Source: Bradyrhizobium sp. CCBAU 51765 (lineage in GTDB: Bacteria > Pseudomonadota > Alphaproteobacteria > Rhizobiales > Xanthobacteraceae). Taken from it: a DNA stretch of 64,000 bases. The first letter of the stretch is position 1. Each line of letters starts with the position of its first letter. This document shows, piece after piece, positions 26,915-35,999 of this stretch. The notes below the pieces were generated by a model. It worked only from the letters and a program-made list of their open reading frames with translations, had not been told where the DNA came from and did no database searches. Location of the stretch: positions 3,461,001 through 3,525,000 of the forward strand of contig NZ_CP030038.1 in the NCBI RefSeq assembly GCF_015291725.1, in the 5' to 3' direction. Made by a program: the position numbers and the translations under genes.

Positions 26915-28751
26915 GTTTGCCGGCCTCAGGCTCGAGCCCGAGCGTGCGGCCGGGGAAGCCGGCGGCATCGAAATAGCGCTGGCTGCCGACGCGCTGGAAG
27001 TTCAGCACCGTCATCAGGCCGCCCTCGGCGGGCTTCGACTTCAGCGTGCCGACAAAAGCCTTCGGCACGATGCCGTTGGGCATGGCTTCCGACATCACGC
27101 GGCCGATCAGGCCGCCGTTCTGCGAGCCGCGCAGGCCCATCAGCCGGGCGGCCGTCATGCCGACGTCGGCATTGCTGACCGGAATCGCATCGACATAGCC
27201 CGCCTTGAAGTCCGGACCGATCGCGGCCATGAAGTTCATGGTGTCGCCACGGCTGAAGCTGCCATGCATGCCCTGGCCCTGGCGCAGCACGGTATCGGCG
27301 ACCTGCACCGAGCAGTTGGTCGGTGCCTCGCCGCAATCGCTGGCATAGGAGCGGAAGTTGACGACGATCGAGGGCGTCGGCGTCGCCGCCTTGCCGCGCA
27401 GGTTGATGCTCGACAGCGGCAGCGTGCCGGGGAAGCGGCCGAGCGAGTCCTCGACGAACAGGCCGGACACGTAATCCTGTTCGAGCAGTGCCTTGATCGT
27501 CTTCGCCGCCAGCTTCTTGTCCTTGTTCGGCAGATAGATCAGGTCGGAGCCGCCATTGGTGGCGACGATGAGATCGGGCTTCTCCGGATCCTTGCCGAGC
27601 ACACCGTTGCCCGCCCTGGGATGCTTGTTGCCTTCGACCTTCGCGTTCTTGTCGTTGGGGTCGAACAGCGGCAGGTCGAGCGCCTTCGCAAGGTCGAGCG
27701 CCAGGAATCCCATCGGCAGGAAATCCTTCGGGGTGTCGTCATAGCCGACCTTGGCCGAGGGGCTGGACTTGCTCTCCTTGGAGATGGTCGAGAAGCCGTG
27801 ATCTGCGGAGACGATGATGTTGGTCGAGGCCGCGAGCCCGAGCTCGTCGAGCGCCTTGCGGAGCTGGGCGAGGTTGGTGTCGGCGTTCTTGATGCCGGCC
27901 ATCGAGGTCGGCCCGTTGATCCCGGGCATGATCTGGTTGAGGCTGTCGCCGGTATTGTGCTGGCTGCCGTCAGGATCGCGCGACCAGAACACCAGTACGA
28001 ACGGCTTGTTGCGCGCCTTGAACATCGGCAGCACCACCTTGGTGGCGACGTCGGCGAAATAGGCCTGCTGCGCGACGTTGGCGACCGTGGTGCCCGGCGT
28101 CTTGGCATCGCCCGCCTTGGAGTTGTCGCCGCGCGGCGGCGTGGTGAGGGGCAGGCCGGCCTTGGTCAAGGCGTCCTTTACCTCGTCGGACAATGCGACA
28201 CCGTGCTTGCCGCCGGTGGAATCGTCGAACACGATCGAATGCTGGCCGGGCTTTTCAGGCTTGTCGGTGTGGTCGAACTGGTAGGTCGGGCCGACCTTGC
28301 CGATCGCCGCGGTGCTCAGCCCCTTGTCGCGAGCCATCTTCAGGATGGTCTCTTCGTTGAGGTAGTCGCCCTTGAAATGCTCGTCGATGTCGCCGAGCAC
28401 GGCGTCGTTCTCGATGAAGGGGACGACGGTGTCGCCCGCAGGTGCGGAGGTGTAGTTGGTCCAGATCGTGTTGGAGAACACGCCGGTGTCGCCGAGATAA
28501 TGACCTGTCGACATCGCCGAGCCGTTGGCCATGGTGAAGGTCGGGAACAGCGAATGCGGGTTCTTGAAGTTGACGCCCTTGTCGCGGACTTCGGCCATCG
28601 CCGGCGCGGTTTCCGGCGTGACCTTCAGCGCACGCAGACCGTCGGGAATGAACAGGATCAGGTTGCGGGGCGTACTGTTCTGGGCGGAGGCCAGTCCGGT
28701 GGACAATACTGTCATCAGTCCGGCGGACAGCAACACCAGTGAACGGCGCAT
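26895..28751 (-). CDS. Secreted alkaline-phosphatase-superfamily protein
   Basis: A 618-residue exported enzyme of the type I phosphodiesterase / alkaline phosphatase superfamily. A signal peptide ends at GLASA. Metal and catalytic motifs are visible: ILFIPDGLR (Asp37), a Thr near residue 73 in FPTFTMANGSAMSTG as nucleophile, and IIVSADHGFS for a metal site. These enzymes hydrolyse phosphate mono- or diesters in the periplasm; the substrate is not clear from sequence. The start is the ATG at 28751, with GGGAGAG before it. It stands alone. Confidence 0.85.
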   Translation of the reverse strand: MRRSLVLLSAGLMTVLSTGLASAQNSTPRNLILFIPDGLRALKVTPETAPAMAEVRDKGVNFKNPHSLFPTFTMANGSAMSTGHYLGDTGVFSNTIWTNYTSAPAGDTVVPFIENDAVLGDIDEHFKGDYLNEETILKMARDKGLSTAAIGKVGPTYQFDHTDKPEKPGQHSIVFDDSTGGKHGVALSDEVKDALTKAGLPLTTPPRGDNSKAGDAKTPGTTVANVAQQAYFADVATKVVLPMFKARNKPFVLVFWSRDPDGSQHNTGDSLNQIMPGINGPTSMAGIKNADTNLAQLRKALDELGLAASTNIIVSADHGFSTISKESKSSPSAKVGYDDTPKDFLPMGFLALDLAKALDLPLFDPNDKNAKVEGNKHPRAGNGVLGKDPEKPDLIVATNGGSDLIYLPNKDKKLAAKTIKALLEQDYVSGLFVEDSLGRFPGTLPLSSINLRGKAATPTPSIVVNFRSYASDCGEAPTNCSVQVADTVLRQGQGMHGSFSRGDTMNFMAAIGPDFKAGYVDAIPVSNADVGMTAARLMGLRGSQNGGLIGRVMSEAMPNGIVPKAFVGTLKSKPAEGGLMTVLNFQRVGSQRYFDAAGFPGRTLGLEPEAGKQKTAGK

Positions 28752-29414
28752 CAATTCTCTCCCTGCGGTGAGGTGGCGTGGCCGCGACCCGCGGCCTCCG
28801 GCAATCGTTTAGTTTTGCTGTATGACAGTCCTGTTACAAGCCCCCGTTGTCGATGCAAGAGGGCTGGGGAGGGGGGCGATCCACTCTCGTGTTCCGCACC
28901 GCGACGCCGCGCGTCGCGGTGCGGCGCAGAGCCGCGACCCAGCAAGCTGTAGAACTCGCTGCTACATGGGCCCCGGCTCTGCAGCGCACCGCCGAAGAGG
29001 CGCTGCGGGCACGAGACCTGAATCTACGCGCGCGCATCGTCATTGCGAGCGCAGCGAAGCAATCCAGAAAGGCATTCGCGGAAAGACTCTGGATTGCTTT
29101 GCTGCGCTCGCAATGACGCGGATCAAGTGGTGTCAGCGTCACTTCTACAGCTCGCACGTTCGTCGCAGACACACTTCGCATTCTCGCGGCTCATCTCGCC
29201 CGAGCTCTACTTCCGTCATCTCATCCTCAACTGAAAGGGCGCAGGGAAGGCGGGGAGCGATGCACTATTGCCCCGTCGCCCTGCGGCCGGGTTGCGGTGA
29301 TATATGCGCTAATTCAGAAATTCGATAAATATGAATGTTTCTAACCGGTCGCGTTGACTTGGCGCTCGCATGTTTTGCCCGTCCGGATAACGCAAGGGAT
29401 TGTAGCCCGAACAC
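28752..29414. repeat. Repeat-rich intergenic stretch
   Basis: About 660 bases without a credible gene. It contains a perfect 14-bp hairpin (28894-28924, CCGCACCGCGACGC with a 3-base loop), a GGCCCCGGCTCTG...GGGCACGAGAC unit related to the element at 7391, a large palindrome at 29038-29118, and a fragment matching the 4280 repeat at 29226-29285. Short open frames across it are artefacts of the repeats. Confidence 0.6.
29038..29118. repeat. Palindromic repeat with 31-bp arms
   Basis: Arms at 29038-29068 and 29088-29118 (outer ends CGTCATTGCGAGCGCAGC) are reverse complements with one mismatch, around a 19-base loop. This is a classic dispersed rhizobial palindrome. Its presence with other repeats suggests a hot spot for such elements rather than a gene-regulatory site. 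Confidence 0.85.
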
Positions 29415-29732
29415 TCAATCCGGCGCGGTCTCCGCCCGTGGATTTTGTGCAAGGGTCTGCGCGGGCCTTGTTGCCGTCGGATAACGTTCGGCCTTGGCGA
29501 GATCACGGCGAAGCGACGACGGCGCAGCATGCAGTGCAAACACGATCGCGATTTGCGTTCTGTTCTGAAGTCGGTATTTCCGCATGATGTTGCCGATGTG
29601 CGCCCGCACAGTATTCTCCGAGATACTGAGCTCGTAGGCGATGTTCTTGTTCTGCATCCCCCGCGCGATCAGCATCATCAGCTCCCGCTCGCGCGGTGTC
29701 GGTGTGATCAAATCTTTTGGATCCGAACTCAT
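29415..29732 (-). CDS. LuxR-type HTH-only regulator
   Basis: A 105-residue protein that consists of little more than a GerE/LuxR helix-turn-helix (LTPTPRERELMMLIARGMQN, then KNIAYELSISENTVRAHIGN). No receiver or ligand domain is present. A GGGAGG site lies before the ATG at 29732. It is the last gene of the row MacA-like, ABC ATPase, permease, all on the minus strand, 49 bases after the permease stop, so it is probably co-transcribed and may control the operon or the surface-protein genes beyond the divergent promoter region. Stand-alone LuxR HTH proteins are uncommon enough to note. Confidence 0.82.
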   Translation of the reverse strand: MSSDPKDLITPTPRERELMMLIARGMQNKNIAYELSISENTVRAHIGNIMRKYRLQNRTQIAIVFALHAAPSSLRRDLAKAERYPTATRPAQTLAQNPRAETAPD

Positions 29733-29781
29733 GGCTAATGCCTCCCTGGCCTTTGCTTGATGCGAACATCCCAGCATGTTC

Positions 29782-31005
29782 TCACTCCGTCTTGAGTGCC
29801 TCGATCGGGCTCAGCTTTGATGCCTTATGGGCGGGATAGAAGCCAAAGATGAGGCCGGTCGCGATCGAGAAGATGAGAGAAAGGCCGATCGCCTGGCCGT
29901 CGATCGAGGTGATCCACCCGGCCATGCGGGCGACCGTCATCGAGAGCGTGATGCCGCCGGTGACGCCTATCGCGCCGCCGAGCAGGCAGAGGACGAGCGC
30001 TTCGCAGAGAAACTGCAGGCGGATGTCGCGCATTCGCCCGCCAAGCGCGCGGCGGATGCCGATCTCCCGCGTGCGCTCGGTGACCGACACGATCATGACG
30101 TTCATGATGCTGATGCCGCCGACGAGGAGCGAGACCGAGGCGATGGCAACGAGCAGCAGCGCGACGGTGCGGATCGCTCCCTGCTGCGCCTCCATGGCGG
30201 CGGCCGGGTCCTGGACCTTGAAATCGTCCTCCTGGCCGGCGGGGATACGGTGGCGCTGCCGCAGCAGGTTTTCGATCTCCGATCGCGCCCCCGCCATCTG
30301 ACCATCCGCAGCCACTTTGGCGATGATGTAGGCGACCGAGGCGCGGTTGATGTTGCTCGCGCTGCCGAGGAAGCGCAGCTTGGCCGTGGCGAGCGGCACG
30401 AAGGCGACGTCGTCCTGCGCCGGACCCTTGCGGTCGAGAACGCCGATCACCTCGAGCGGCACCTTCATGATCCTGATCTGCGCGCCGATGGGATCGTCGC
30501 CGGGCGCGAACAGCTCGCGCGCAACCGTGCTTCCGAGGATCACGACCTTGCCGGCGCCGGCCTCCTCTATGGCGGAGAAATAGCGCCCGGTCGCAAGCTG
30601 CCAGTCGCGCACCATGAAGTGTCCGGTCGTCGTGCCGTTGATCGTCGTATTCCAGTTCTTGCCCTCGTGGATGACCTGCGCCGTCCCGGCGAGGGAGCCG
30701 GCCGCAGCCTGGATCTCCGGAATCTGCTCGAGAATGGCTTGCACGTCGCTCTCGGTCATCGTCAGCTTGCTGCCGTCCTTGAGACGCACGCCGCCCTGGT
30801 AGACCGCGCCGGGGGTGATCATCAGCACGTTGGCGCCGATCGAACGGATCTGCTCCTGGAGGCGGAGCTGGGCGCCGGCCCCGATCGCAAACACCGTCAC
30901 GATCGAGGCCACGCCTATCACGATGCCGAGCATGGTGAGGAAGCTGCGCAGCAGATTGAGGCGTAAGGCGTGCAAAGCGATCTGAAAGCCTTGGAGCATC
31001 GTCAT
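29782..31005 (-). CDS. MacB-type ABC transporter permease
   Basis: A 407-residue permease with the MacB/FtsX plan: a TM helix near residues 20-45 (LRSFLTMLGIVIGVASIVTV), a long periplasmic domain, and three TM helices at the C-terminus (ALLLVAIASVSLLVGGISIM onward), including RTREIGIRRALGGR before the last pair. Unlike E. coli MacB it is not fused to an ATPase; the ATPase is the overlapping upstream gene (4-base overlap). With the MacA-like protein it should form a tripartite efflux or export pump, needing a TolC-type outer channel not found in this window. Confidence 0.9.
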   Translation of the reverse strand: MTMLQGFQIALHALRLNLLRSFLTMLGIVIGVASIVTVFAIGAGAQLRLQEQIRSIGANVLMITPGAVYQGGVRLKDGSKLTMTESDVQAILEQIPEIQAAAGSLAGTAQVIHEGKNWNTTINGTTTGHFMVRDWQLATGRYFSAIEEAGAGKVVILGSTVARELFAPGDDPIGAQIRIMKVPLEVIGVLDRKGPAQDDVAFVPLATAKLRFLGSASNINRASVAYIIAKVAADGQMAGARSEIENLLRQRHRIPAGQEDDFKVQDPAAAMEAQQGAIRTVALLLVAIASVSLLVGGISIMNVMIVSVTERTREIGIRRALGGRMRDIRLQFLCEALVLCLLGGAIGVTGGITLSMTVARMAGWITSIDGQAIGLSLIFSIATGLIFGFYPAHKASKLSPIEALKTE

Positions 31006-31727
31006 GACGCAACGCTCCGCTTCGGCAGAATCGGAGCCAGCGTTTCGTCGCCGACGAGTTCACCGTCATGCAGATGGATCGTGCGCCGGCACTGGGTCGC
31101 GATGCCGGGATCGTGCGTGATCATGACGATGGTCTGGCCGGTCCGATTGAGCGCGGCGAACAGGGACAGGATCTCGGCGCCGGTGCGGCTGTCGAGCGCG
31201 CCGGTCGGCTCGTCGGCGAGCAAGATCAGGGGGGAGGCGATCAATGCGCGCGCGATCGCGACGCGCTGCTGCTCGCCGCCGGAGAGCTGCCGCGGAAAGT
31301 GATGAGCCCGGTGCAGCATGTCGACGGCCTGGAGGCTCGCTTCCGCGCGTGCCAGACGTTCCCTGCGACCGACGCCGCAATAGACCAGCGGCAATGCGAC
31401 ATTCTCGATCGCATCGTGGCGCGCGAGCAGATTGTAGGATTGGAACACGAAGCCGATGCTACGGGCGCGCAAGGACGACCGGCGATCTTCCGTAAGCTCG
31501 GCGACATTGGCCCCCTGGAGGTAGACCGCGCCTCCGCTCGGCAGGTCGAGCAGTCCAATCATGTTCATCAGCGTCGACTTGCCGGAGCCGGACGGCCCCA
31601 TCACGGCGACGATCTCGCCTTGCGCGATGTCGAAGCTGACATTGCGCACCGCGGCGACCGCGACTCCCTCGGTGCGATAGGTCCTGCTGACCGACTGGAG
31701 GCTGATGAGGGGCGTAGAGGCGGTCAT
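31002..31727 (-). CDS. ABC transporter ATPase (MacB/LolD type)
   Basis: A 241-residue ATPase: Walker A GPSGSGKST, signature LSGGEQQRVAIARAL, Walker B LILLADEPTGALD and switch His in MITHD. It powers the permease encoded next, which it overlaps by 4 bases; its own ATG overlaps the stop of the MacA-like gene by 4 bases. The frame stays open 57 codons upstream, but that extension is an out-of-frame shadow of the MacA gene. It acts at the inner membrane on the cytoplasmic face. Confidence 0.92.
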   Translation of the reverse strand: MTASTPLISLQSVSRTYRTEGVAVAAVRNVSFDIAQGEIVAVMGPSGSGKSTLMNMIGLLDLPSGGAVYLQGANVAELTEDRRSSLRARSIGFVFQSYNLLARHDAIENVALPLVYCGVGRRERLARAEASLQAVDMLHRAHHFPRQLSGGEQQRVAIARALIASPLILLADEPTGALDSRTGAEILSLFAALNRTGQTIVMITHDPGIATQCRRTIHLHDGELVGDETLAPILPKRSVAS

Positions 31728-33148
31728 GACCCGAACCTGATTCCGAGAATTTCCATGCCTGCCGGACGGATGGCCTGGCCGACGGCGACTTGGCTGCCTT
31801 CGACGAGGTCTCCGCTCTGGAGCGCGACCTGCTCGGTGCCGGCGGTGCCGATCGTGACAGCAACGCGCTGGAGTGCGCCGCTTGCGGTGCGCACCCACAC
31901 GCCGCTTTGTGCAGCGGTGTCCGGCCGCGTGCCGGCCGGCTGGAAACGCAGCGCGGCGAGCGGCACTTTCAAAACGTTGTCTTGGCGTTCGATCACGATC
32001 TTCACCAGGGCGGTCATTCCGGGGAGCAGCGCGCCGTCGAGATTGGAGGTCGCCAGGACCACGGTGTAGGTAACGACGTGCTGCTGGGTCTGCGGCGCCT
32101 TGCGCACCTGGCGCACCACGGCCTCGAAGCGGCGGTCCGGGTAGGAGTCAACGGTGAAATGCGCGCGCTGCCCAGGAGCGATGCGGCCGATATCGGCTTC
32201 ATCGACCTGCGCGTGAATCTCCATGTCCTCCAGGCGGTGCGCCACCACGAAAGTGGTGCGTGATTCTAGTCCGACTGCGAGCGTCTGGCCCTCGTTGACG
32301 AATCTGCCGACGACGACGCCGTCGATCGGCGAACGGATGACGGTGCGGTCGAGATCGGCCTGCGCCGCGGCGAGAACGGCCGCCTTTTCGGGCACTGCCA
32401 TGCGTGCCTGTTGCAGCTCCGCCTCGATGCGGCGGACGTCGGCCTGTGCCCCCTCCACCGAATAGGAGTTGAGGGACATCAAGACCTCGGCCTCGCGCTC
32501 CTGGGCCAGACGTGCCGTGAACTCGGTTTGCGCGTCGTCGACTGTCGTCGTCGCCACGACGTTTTGCGATTGGAGTGCCAGCTTCCGCTGCAGGGTCTTC
32601 TGCGCCGAGCTCTTGACCGCCTGGGCGCTCTCGAGCTTGGCGGCGAGCACGTCCCGGTTGCCCTTGGCATTCTGCAGGTCGATCCTGGCGCGATCGAGCT
32701 TGGCTTGCGCGACGTCAACCAGGGAATTGGCGACGGCCAGGGAGGCTTGGGCCTCGTCGACCTTGGCGGCAAAGCTGCGCGGATCGATCAAGGCGAGCGG
32801 CTGATCCTTGGCGACGGTGTCGTTGAAATCGACATAGACCCGGGCGAGCTGCCCGGACAGCTGGGACCCCACCTCGATCGTCTTGACGGGCTGCAGGGCA
32901 CCAGTGACGGCGACGGTCTGCTCGACGCTGCCGCGCTGGATCGAAGCGTAGCGGAACATTGGTGCATCCGACCCGAAAGTCGGGGCTTCGCGCCCAACGG
33001 GCACGAGCAGGCGCCTGGTCGATTCCAAGGCGTGCGACGCCTTGTCCGCAGCGCTTCCGGCCGCGTCCATGACGATCGGCCCTGCGGTGGTGACCGCGGC
33101 GAGGCCGCATGCAGTTCCGAGCAAGGCAATGATTGGCACAAATCGCAT
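31724..33148 (-). CDS. MacA/HlyD-like periplasmic adaptor
   Basis: A 474-residue membrane fusion protein. An N-terminal signal/anchor (MRFVPIIALLGTACGLAA) is followed by a lipoyl half motif (VEQTVAVTGALQPVKTIEVG), a long coiled coil (about residues 120-250) with Gln/Ala-rich heptads, the second lipoyl half (DRTVIRSPIDGVVVGRFV) and a beta-barrel domain. It bridges the inner-membrane ABC pump to an outer-membrane channel. GAGGTGGG precedes the ATG at 33148; the open frame upstream to 33556 is not coding. It is the first gene of the export operon. Confidence 0.9.
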   Translation of the reverse strand: MRFVPIIALLGTACGLAAVTTAGPIVMDAAGSAADKASHALESTRRLLVPVGREAPTFGSDAPMFRYASIQRGSVEQTVAVTGALQPVKTIEVGSQLSGQLARVYVDFNDTVAKDQPLALIDPRSFAAKVDEAQASLAVANSLVDVAQAKLDRARIDLQNAKGNRDVLAAKLESAQAVKSSAQKTLQRKLALQSQNVVATTTVDDAQTEFTARLAQEREAEVLMSLNSYSVEGAQADVRRIEAELQQARMAVPEKAAVLAAAQADLDRTVIRSPIDGVVVGRFVNEGQTLAVGLESRTTFVVAHRLEDMEIHAQVDEADIGRIAPGQRAHFTVDSYPDRRFEAVVRQVRKAPQTQQHVVTYTVVLATSNLDGALLPGMTALVKIVIERQDNVLKVPLAALRFQPAGTRPDTAAQSGVWVRTASGALQRVAVTIGTAGTEQVALQSGDLVEGSQVAVGQAIRPAGMEILGIRFGS

Positions 33149-33744
33149 ATCAAAAACCCACCTCTTGAAAATGGATGCGCTGGCGGCACGGACGTAAATC
33201 GCGCAGTGGTTGTATTCTACCAGAGCGATATCAATCGTCAGTATGTCGCTCCTGCAGGGGCGACGGTCGGGCGCGGCTGATGATCCAGATGTAAAGTCGT
33301 CGGGGTGCGACTTTTCGTGATTTGCTGGAGGTGCATACGGAGCGTATCGATATGGCGCGCGCGGTATCGAATTCGACAAATTTACTGAACGTCCCGACTG
33401 CTCCGGTCGAAGCGGCCGGTGCCCGGCGTTCAAGTCGGCACATGAGTGGCGATGCATGACGCAGCTGGCAATACAGTGGTCAATATACCGGATTGCGGCG
33501 CTCTCGATATCGCGCGCTGCCGCGATGCGCACGGTGGCGAGCTCAAATCCCTCCAATCACAAAGCCCGATATGTGAACGCCTTCACTCGTCATGAGCGGG
33601 TGTTCACCCTAAGAGGTCGAACCGATGGACGGATGCGAATCGCCCGATCTTCGCAAATTCGCCCAAGCACCTTGTCTTCGCTTGCAAGAAGAATGGATGG
33701 CTCGTTGCTTGCTTTTCAAGACCCAAGCCGGGGAGTCCGTTGCC
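33149..33744. promoter_or_regulatory. Long divergent regulatory region
   Basis: About 600 bases between the export operon and the response-regulator gene, unusually long for this dense window and clearly lower in GC at 33210-33400 and 33450-33600. No credible gene is present. It probably carries the promoters for both directions and regulator binding sites. TATCGATATGG and CTCGATATCG resemble each other but are not shown to be operators. Confidence 0.4.
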
Positions 33745-34419
33745 ATGAGTTCAGGTAAAGCCATTGTCTATATCGTTGATGATGAAATTCAGATTCGAAC
33801 TGCGATTGGAAGTCTCTGCGAGGAGACCGGACACAAGGTGAAGTTGTTCGCCTCGACAGAAGAGTTTCTCGGGGAGAATATTTCCGGCGGGCCTTCGTGC
33901 CTCGTGCTTGATGTCCGCTTCCCCGGCACGTCGCCGACCGGTCTCGAGCTTCAGTGCCGGCTCGCCGAGGCAGGCGTGCCCATTCCGATCGTCTTCATCA
34001 GCGGCCATTCCGACGTCCGCGTCTCGGTCGAGGCCATGAAGCGCGGCGCGGTCGAGTTTCTGCCGAAACCCTTTCGCGAGCAGGAGATCCTCGACGCGAT
34101 CAGACATGGCATCGAGCGCGATCGCAGGCGGCTGCAACGCGAAGATGCCATGCGCGAGGCCCGCCAGCGTGTCGAGACGCTGACGGCGCGAGAGCGCGAG
34201 ATCATGCTGCTGATGGCTGAAGGGCTCATCGCCAAGCAGATCGCAGCACGACTTGGCGTGAGCGAAGTGACGGCGAAGGTCCATCGCGCCAGGATGATGC
34301 GAAAGCTGGAGCTGCGGACGCCGATCGACGTGGTGCGGCTGATCGACAGCATGGGGCTGGAGGCAGACGCTGCGCGCGTTGGCTCGATGCATTCTTCGTT
34401 TCACGCTAGCGGACACTGA
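33745..34419 (+). CDS. FixJ/NarL-type response regulator (orphan)
   Basis: A 224-residue two-domain regulator. The receiver has Asp12/Asp13 (VDDE), phospho-acceptor Asp56 (LVLDVRFPG), Ser86 (FISGHSD) and Lys108 (LPKPF). The output is a LuxR HTH (LTAREREIMLLMAEGL, then AKQIAARLGVSEVTAKVHRA). The FixJ-like linker and LPKPF motif place it with FixJ/TodT regulators. GGGGAG lies before the ATG at 33745. No kinase is adjacent. It stands directly before the curlin-repeat gene cluster in the same direction, so it may play the part CsgD plays for E. coli curli; that is inference. Confidence 0.9.
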   Translation: MSSGKAIVYIVDDEIQIRTAIGSLCEETGHKVKLFASTEEFLGENISGGPSCLVLDVRFPGTSPTGLELQCRLAEAGVPIPIVFISGHSDVRVSVEAMKRGAVEFLPKPFREQEILDAIRHGIERDRRRLQREDAMREARQRVETLTAREREIMLLMAEGLIAKQIAARLGVSEVTAKVHRARMMRKLELRTPIDVVRLIDSMGLEADAARVGSMHSSFHASGH

Positions 34420-34570
34420 AGCCGCGCGGAATCTAGTCGGTCCGGACTAGCATGAACTGCAGTCTGTCGCCTCGCGGCCAATCGGTTCACAGTCATCCCA
34501 TGATGTTGGTGCATTCGACAACCGGCATCGCCACTCCTGGTCAGATACTTTGGCAGAAAAGGGATTAGCC

Positions 34571-34969
34571 ATGCGCAAATTGTTCCTCGCTTCCGTCGCC
34601 GTGTTCGCTCTCTCGTCCGCTGCTCACGCGGCCAACACTGCCACCACCGTTCAAATCGGCGGCGCAAACTCCTCGGCTGTGACGCAGAACGGCGTGACGA
34701 ACGACAGCTCGAGCACGACCCAGATCGGCTTCTTCAATTCCGCGACCACCTCGCAGGGTCTCGGCATTCCGTCGCTTAACAACGTCAGCACGGTGAGCCA
34801 GACTGGCGGTATCGTGAACACGGCCACGACCATGCAGAACGCCTTCGGCAGCAACAACAGCTCGATCTCTCAGAGCTCATTCCCCTTGCTGCCGCCGAGC
34901 AACAGCGCAACCGTGGGGCAGAACTCGATCTTCCTCTTCGGCAACACCAGCGTCATCAACCAGAACTGA
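34571..34969 (+). CDS. Curlin-repeat secreted protein 1
   Basis: A 132-residue exported protein. The signal peptide ends at SSAAHA. The rest is Asn/Gln/Ser/Thr/Gly-rich, with repeats of the curlin form N-x5-Q-x4-N-x5-Q, for example NTATTVQIGGANSSAVTQNG and VNTATTMQ. Spacing between successive Gln is mostly 11-12 residues with a few longer breaks, fitting one beta strand plus turn per unit as in CsgA/CsgB amyloid. It is the first of five tandem genes. The export machinery (CsgG, CsgE, CsgF) is not in this window. Role as a functional amyloid is inferred from the repeats. Confidence 0.82.
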   Translation: MRKLFLASVAVFALSSAAHAANTATTVQIGGANSSAVTQNGVTNDSSSTTQIGFFNSATTSQGLGIPSLNNVSTVSQTGGIVNTATTMQNAFGSNNSSISQSSFPLLPPSNSATVGQNSIFLFGNTSVINQN

Positions 34970-35093
34970 GCCAGCCCTGAACCGCCTTGGGCGCGTAGCA
35001 GCGCTGCGCGTCCGGGCGGCGCTTGGAAAACACCGCACAGGCCGCCCGACCGGAGGCGGATCTACGCCCGCTATTCTTTGCGGAGGAAATCAA

Positions 35094-35492
35094 ATGCGTG
35101 TCAAATTTGTCGTTGCGACGGTCATCACCCTCAGCGCGTTGACTGCTGGCCAAGCTCACGCCGGAAATTCGGCGAGCGTGCTGCAATTCGGCGGAACGAA
35201 TAGCTCCGTCATCTCCCAGAGCGGCGGCACCAGTAACACAGCAACGACCCTGCAGTTCGGTTCGATCAACTCGGCAACCATCTCGCAAGCGGGGACACCC
35301 ACTTCGGTCAACTCGCTGACGATCGGGCAGGGAGCTTGGTTGGCGGGGTCCGCGATCAGCAATTTCACGCTGGCGGGTCAGAGCGGAGGTTCGAACACGA
35401 GCCTGATCGGGCAGATCGGCGGCAATAACGCAGCCTTGCTGTCTCAATTCGGCCTTTTGAACGGATCGACGATTCTTCAGCAGACCCCGTGA
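35094..35492 (+). CDS. Curlin-repeat secreted protein 2
   Basis: A 132-residue exported protein with signal peptide ending AGQAHA. Curlin-type units follow at once: NSASVLQFGGTNSSVISQSG, SNTATTLQFG, INSATISQ, then a less regular centre, then SNTSLIGQIGGNNAALLSQF with exact 11-residue Gln spacing to the end. GGAGGAAAT precedes the ATG. It is 124 bases after repeat protein 1. The units differ enough from protein 1 to indicate old duplication. Expected to be a secreted fibre subunit or nucleator. Confidence 0.82.
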   Translation: MRVKFVVATVITLSALTAGQAHAGNSASVLQFGGTNSSVISQSGGTSNTATTLQFGSINSATISQAGTPTSVNSLTIGQGAWLAGSAISNFTLAGQSGGSNTSLIGQIGGNNAALLSQFGLLNGSTILQQTP

Positions 35493-35537
35493 CGATGGGG
35501 TTCATTCCTGGTATCGGCAACATCGCAGAGGCCTGCC

Positions 35538-35951
35538 ATGAAGCATCAGCTCTTCGCCGCCGCCAGCATGGCGGTTCTGGTTGTCTGTTGCGCACAAATA
35601 GGTTCGGTGCAGGCGCAAACCTTCGACTTCAAGAACATCGTGTCGGTTGGCGGTTCTCCCGTCACGGTGAACCAGAGCAGCCAGTTCAACATGACTGGCC
35701 TGTTCATGGTCGGCGGTAGCACGAGCGGTACCGTCGCGCAGGCCGGGACCACCAACGTCGTCGGGATACTCCAGTTCGGTGGGACGACGTCGGCGTCGGC
35801 CAGCCAGACCGGAATTTTCAACTCCGCTTCGATTGGCCAGGTCGGCCAGTCGACGTCGAGCCTGCTCTCCCAGCTCGGTGCCATGAATTCAGGATTCGTC
35901 GCGCAGTTCGGCGCGGTCAACACGTCGACGGTCAACCAGAGCGGTCCGTAG
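35538..35951 (+). CDS. Curlin-repeat secreted protein 3
   Basis: A 137-residue exported protein with signal peptide ending GSVQA. From about residue 65 on, seven Gln recur at exactly 11 residues (VAQAG, ILQFGG, ASQTG, IGQVG, LSQLG, VAQFG, VNQSG) with N/S/T at the turn before each strand. This perfect period predicts a stacked beta-solenoid with half a rung per unit. Before it lies a less regular stretch (QTFDFKNIVSVGG). AGAGG precedes the ATG, 45 bases after gene 2. Confidence 0.84.
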   Translation: MKHQLFAAASMAVLVVCCAQIGSVQAQTFDFKNIVSVGGSPVTVNQSSQFNMTGLFMVGGSTSGTVAQAGTTNVVGILQFGGTTSASASQTGIFNSASIGQVGQSTSSLLSQLGAMNSGFVAQFGAVNTSTVNQSGP

Positions 35952-35999
35952 GATCAGCGCGAGCCCAAAGCCGTCAGAATCTGAGCGGGGCGAAATGCG

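Noticed and set aside
26859..28742. 627-codon plus-strand open frame opposite the phosphatase-family gene
   Set aside because: The minus strand encodes a signal peptide and metal motifs; the plus frame lacks both and overlaps the terminator.
28894..29118. Possible CRISPR or phage-type repeat array
   Set aside because: The repeats are single palindromes of different families without regularly spaced copies or cas genes.
29782..33148. MacAB-like pump as the curlin secretion channel
   Set aside because: Known curlin subunits use the CsgG outer-membrane pore; MacAB-type systems have not been shown to export such proteins, and the operon is divergent from the cluster. Kept only as a neighbourhood note.
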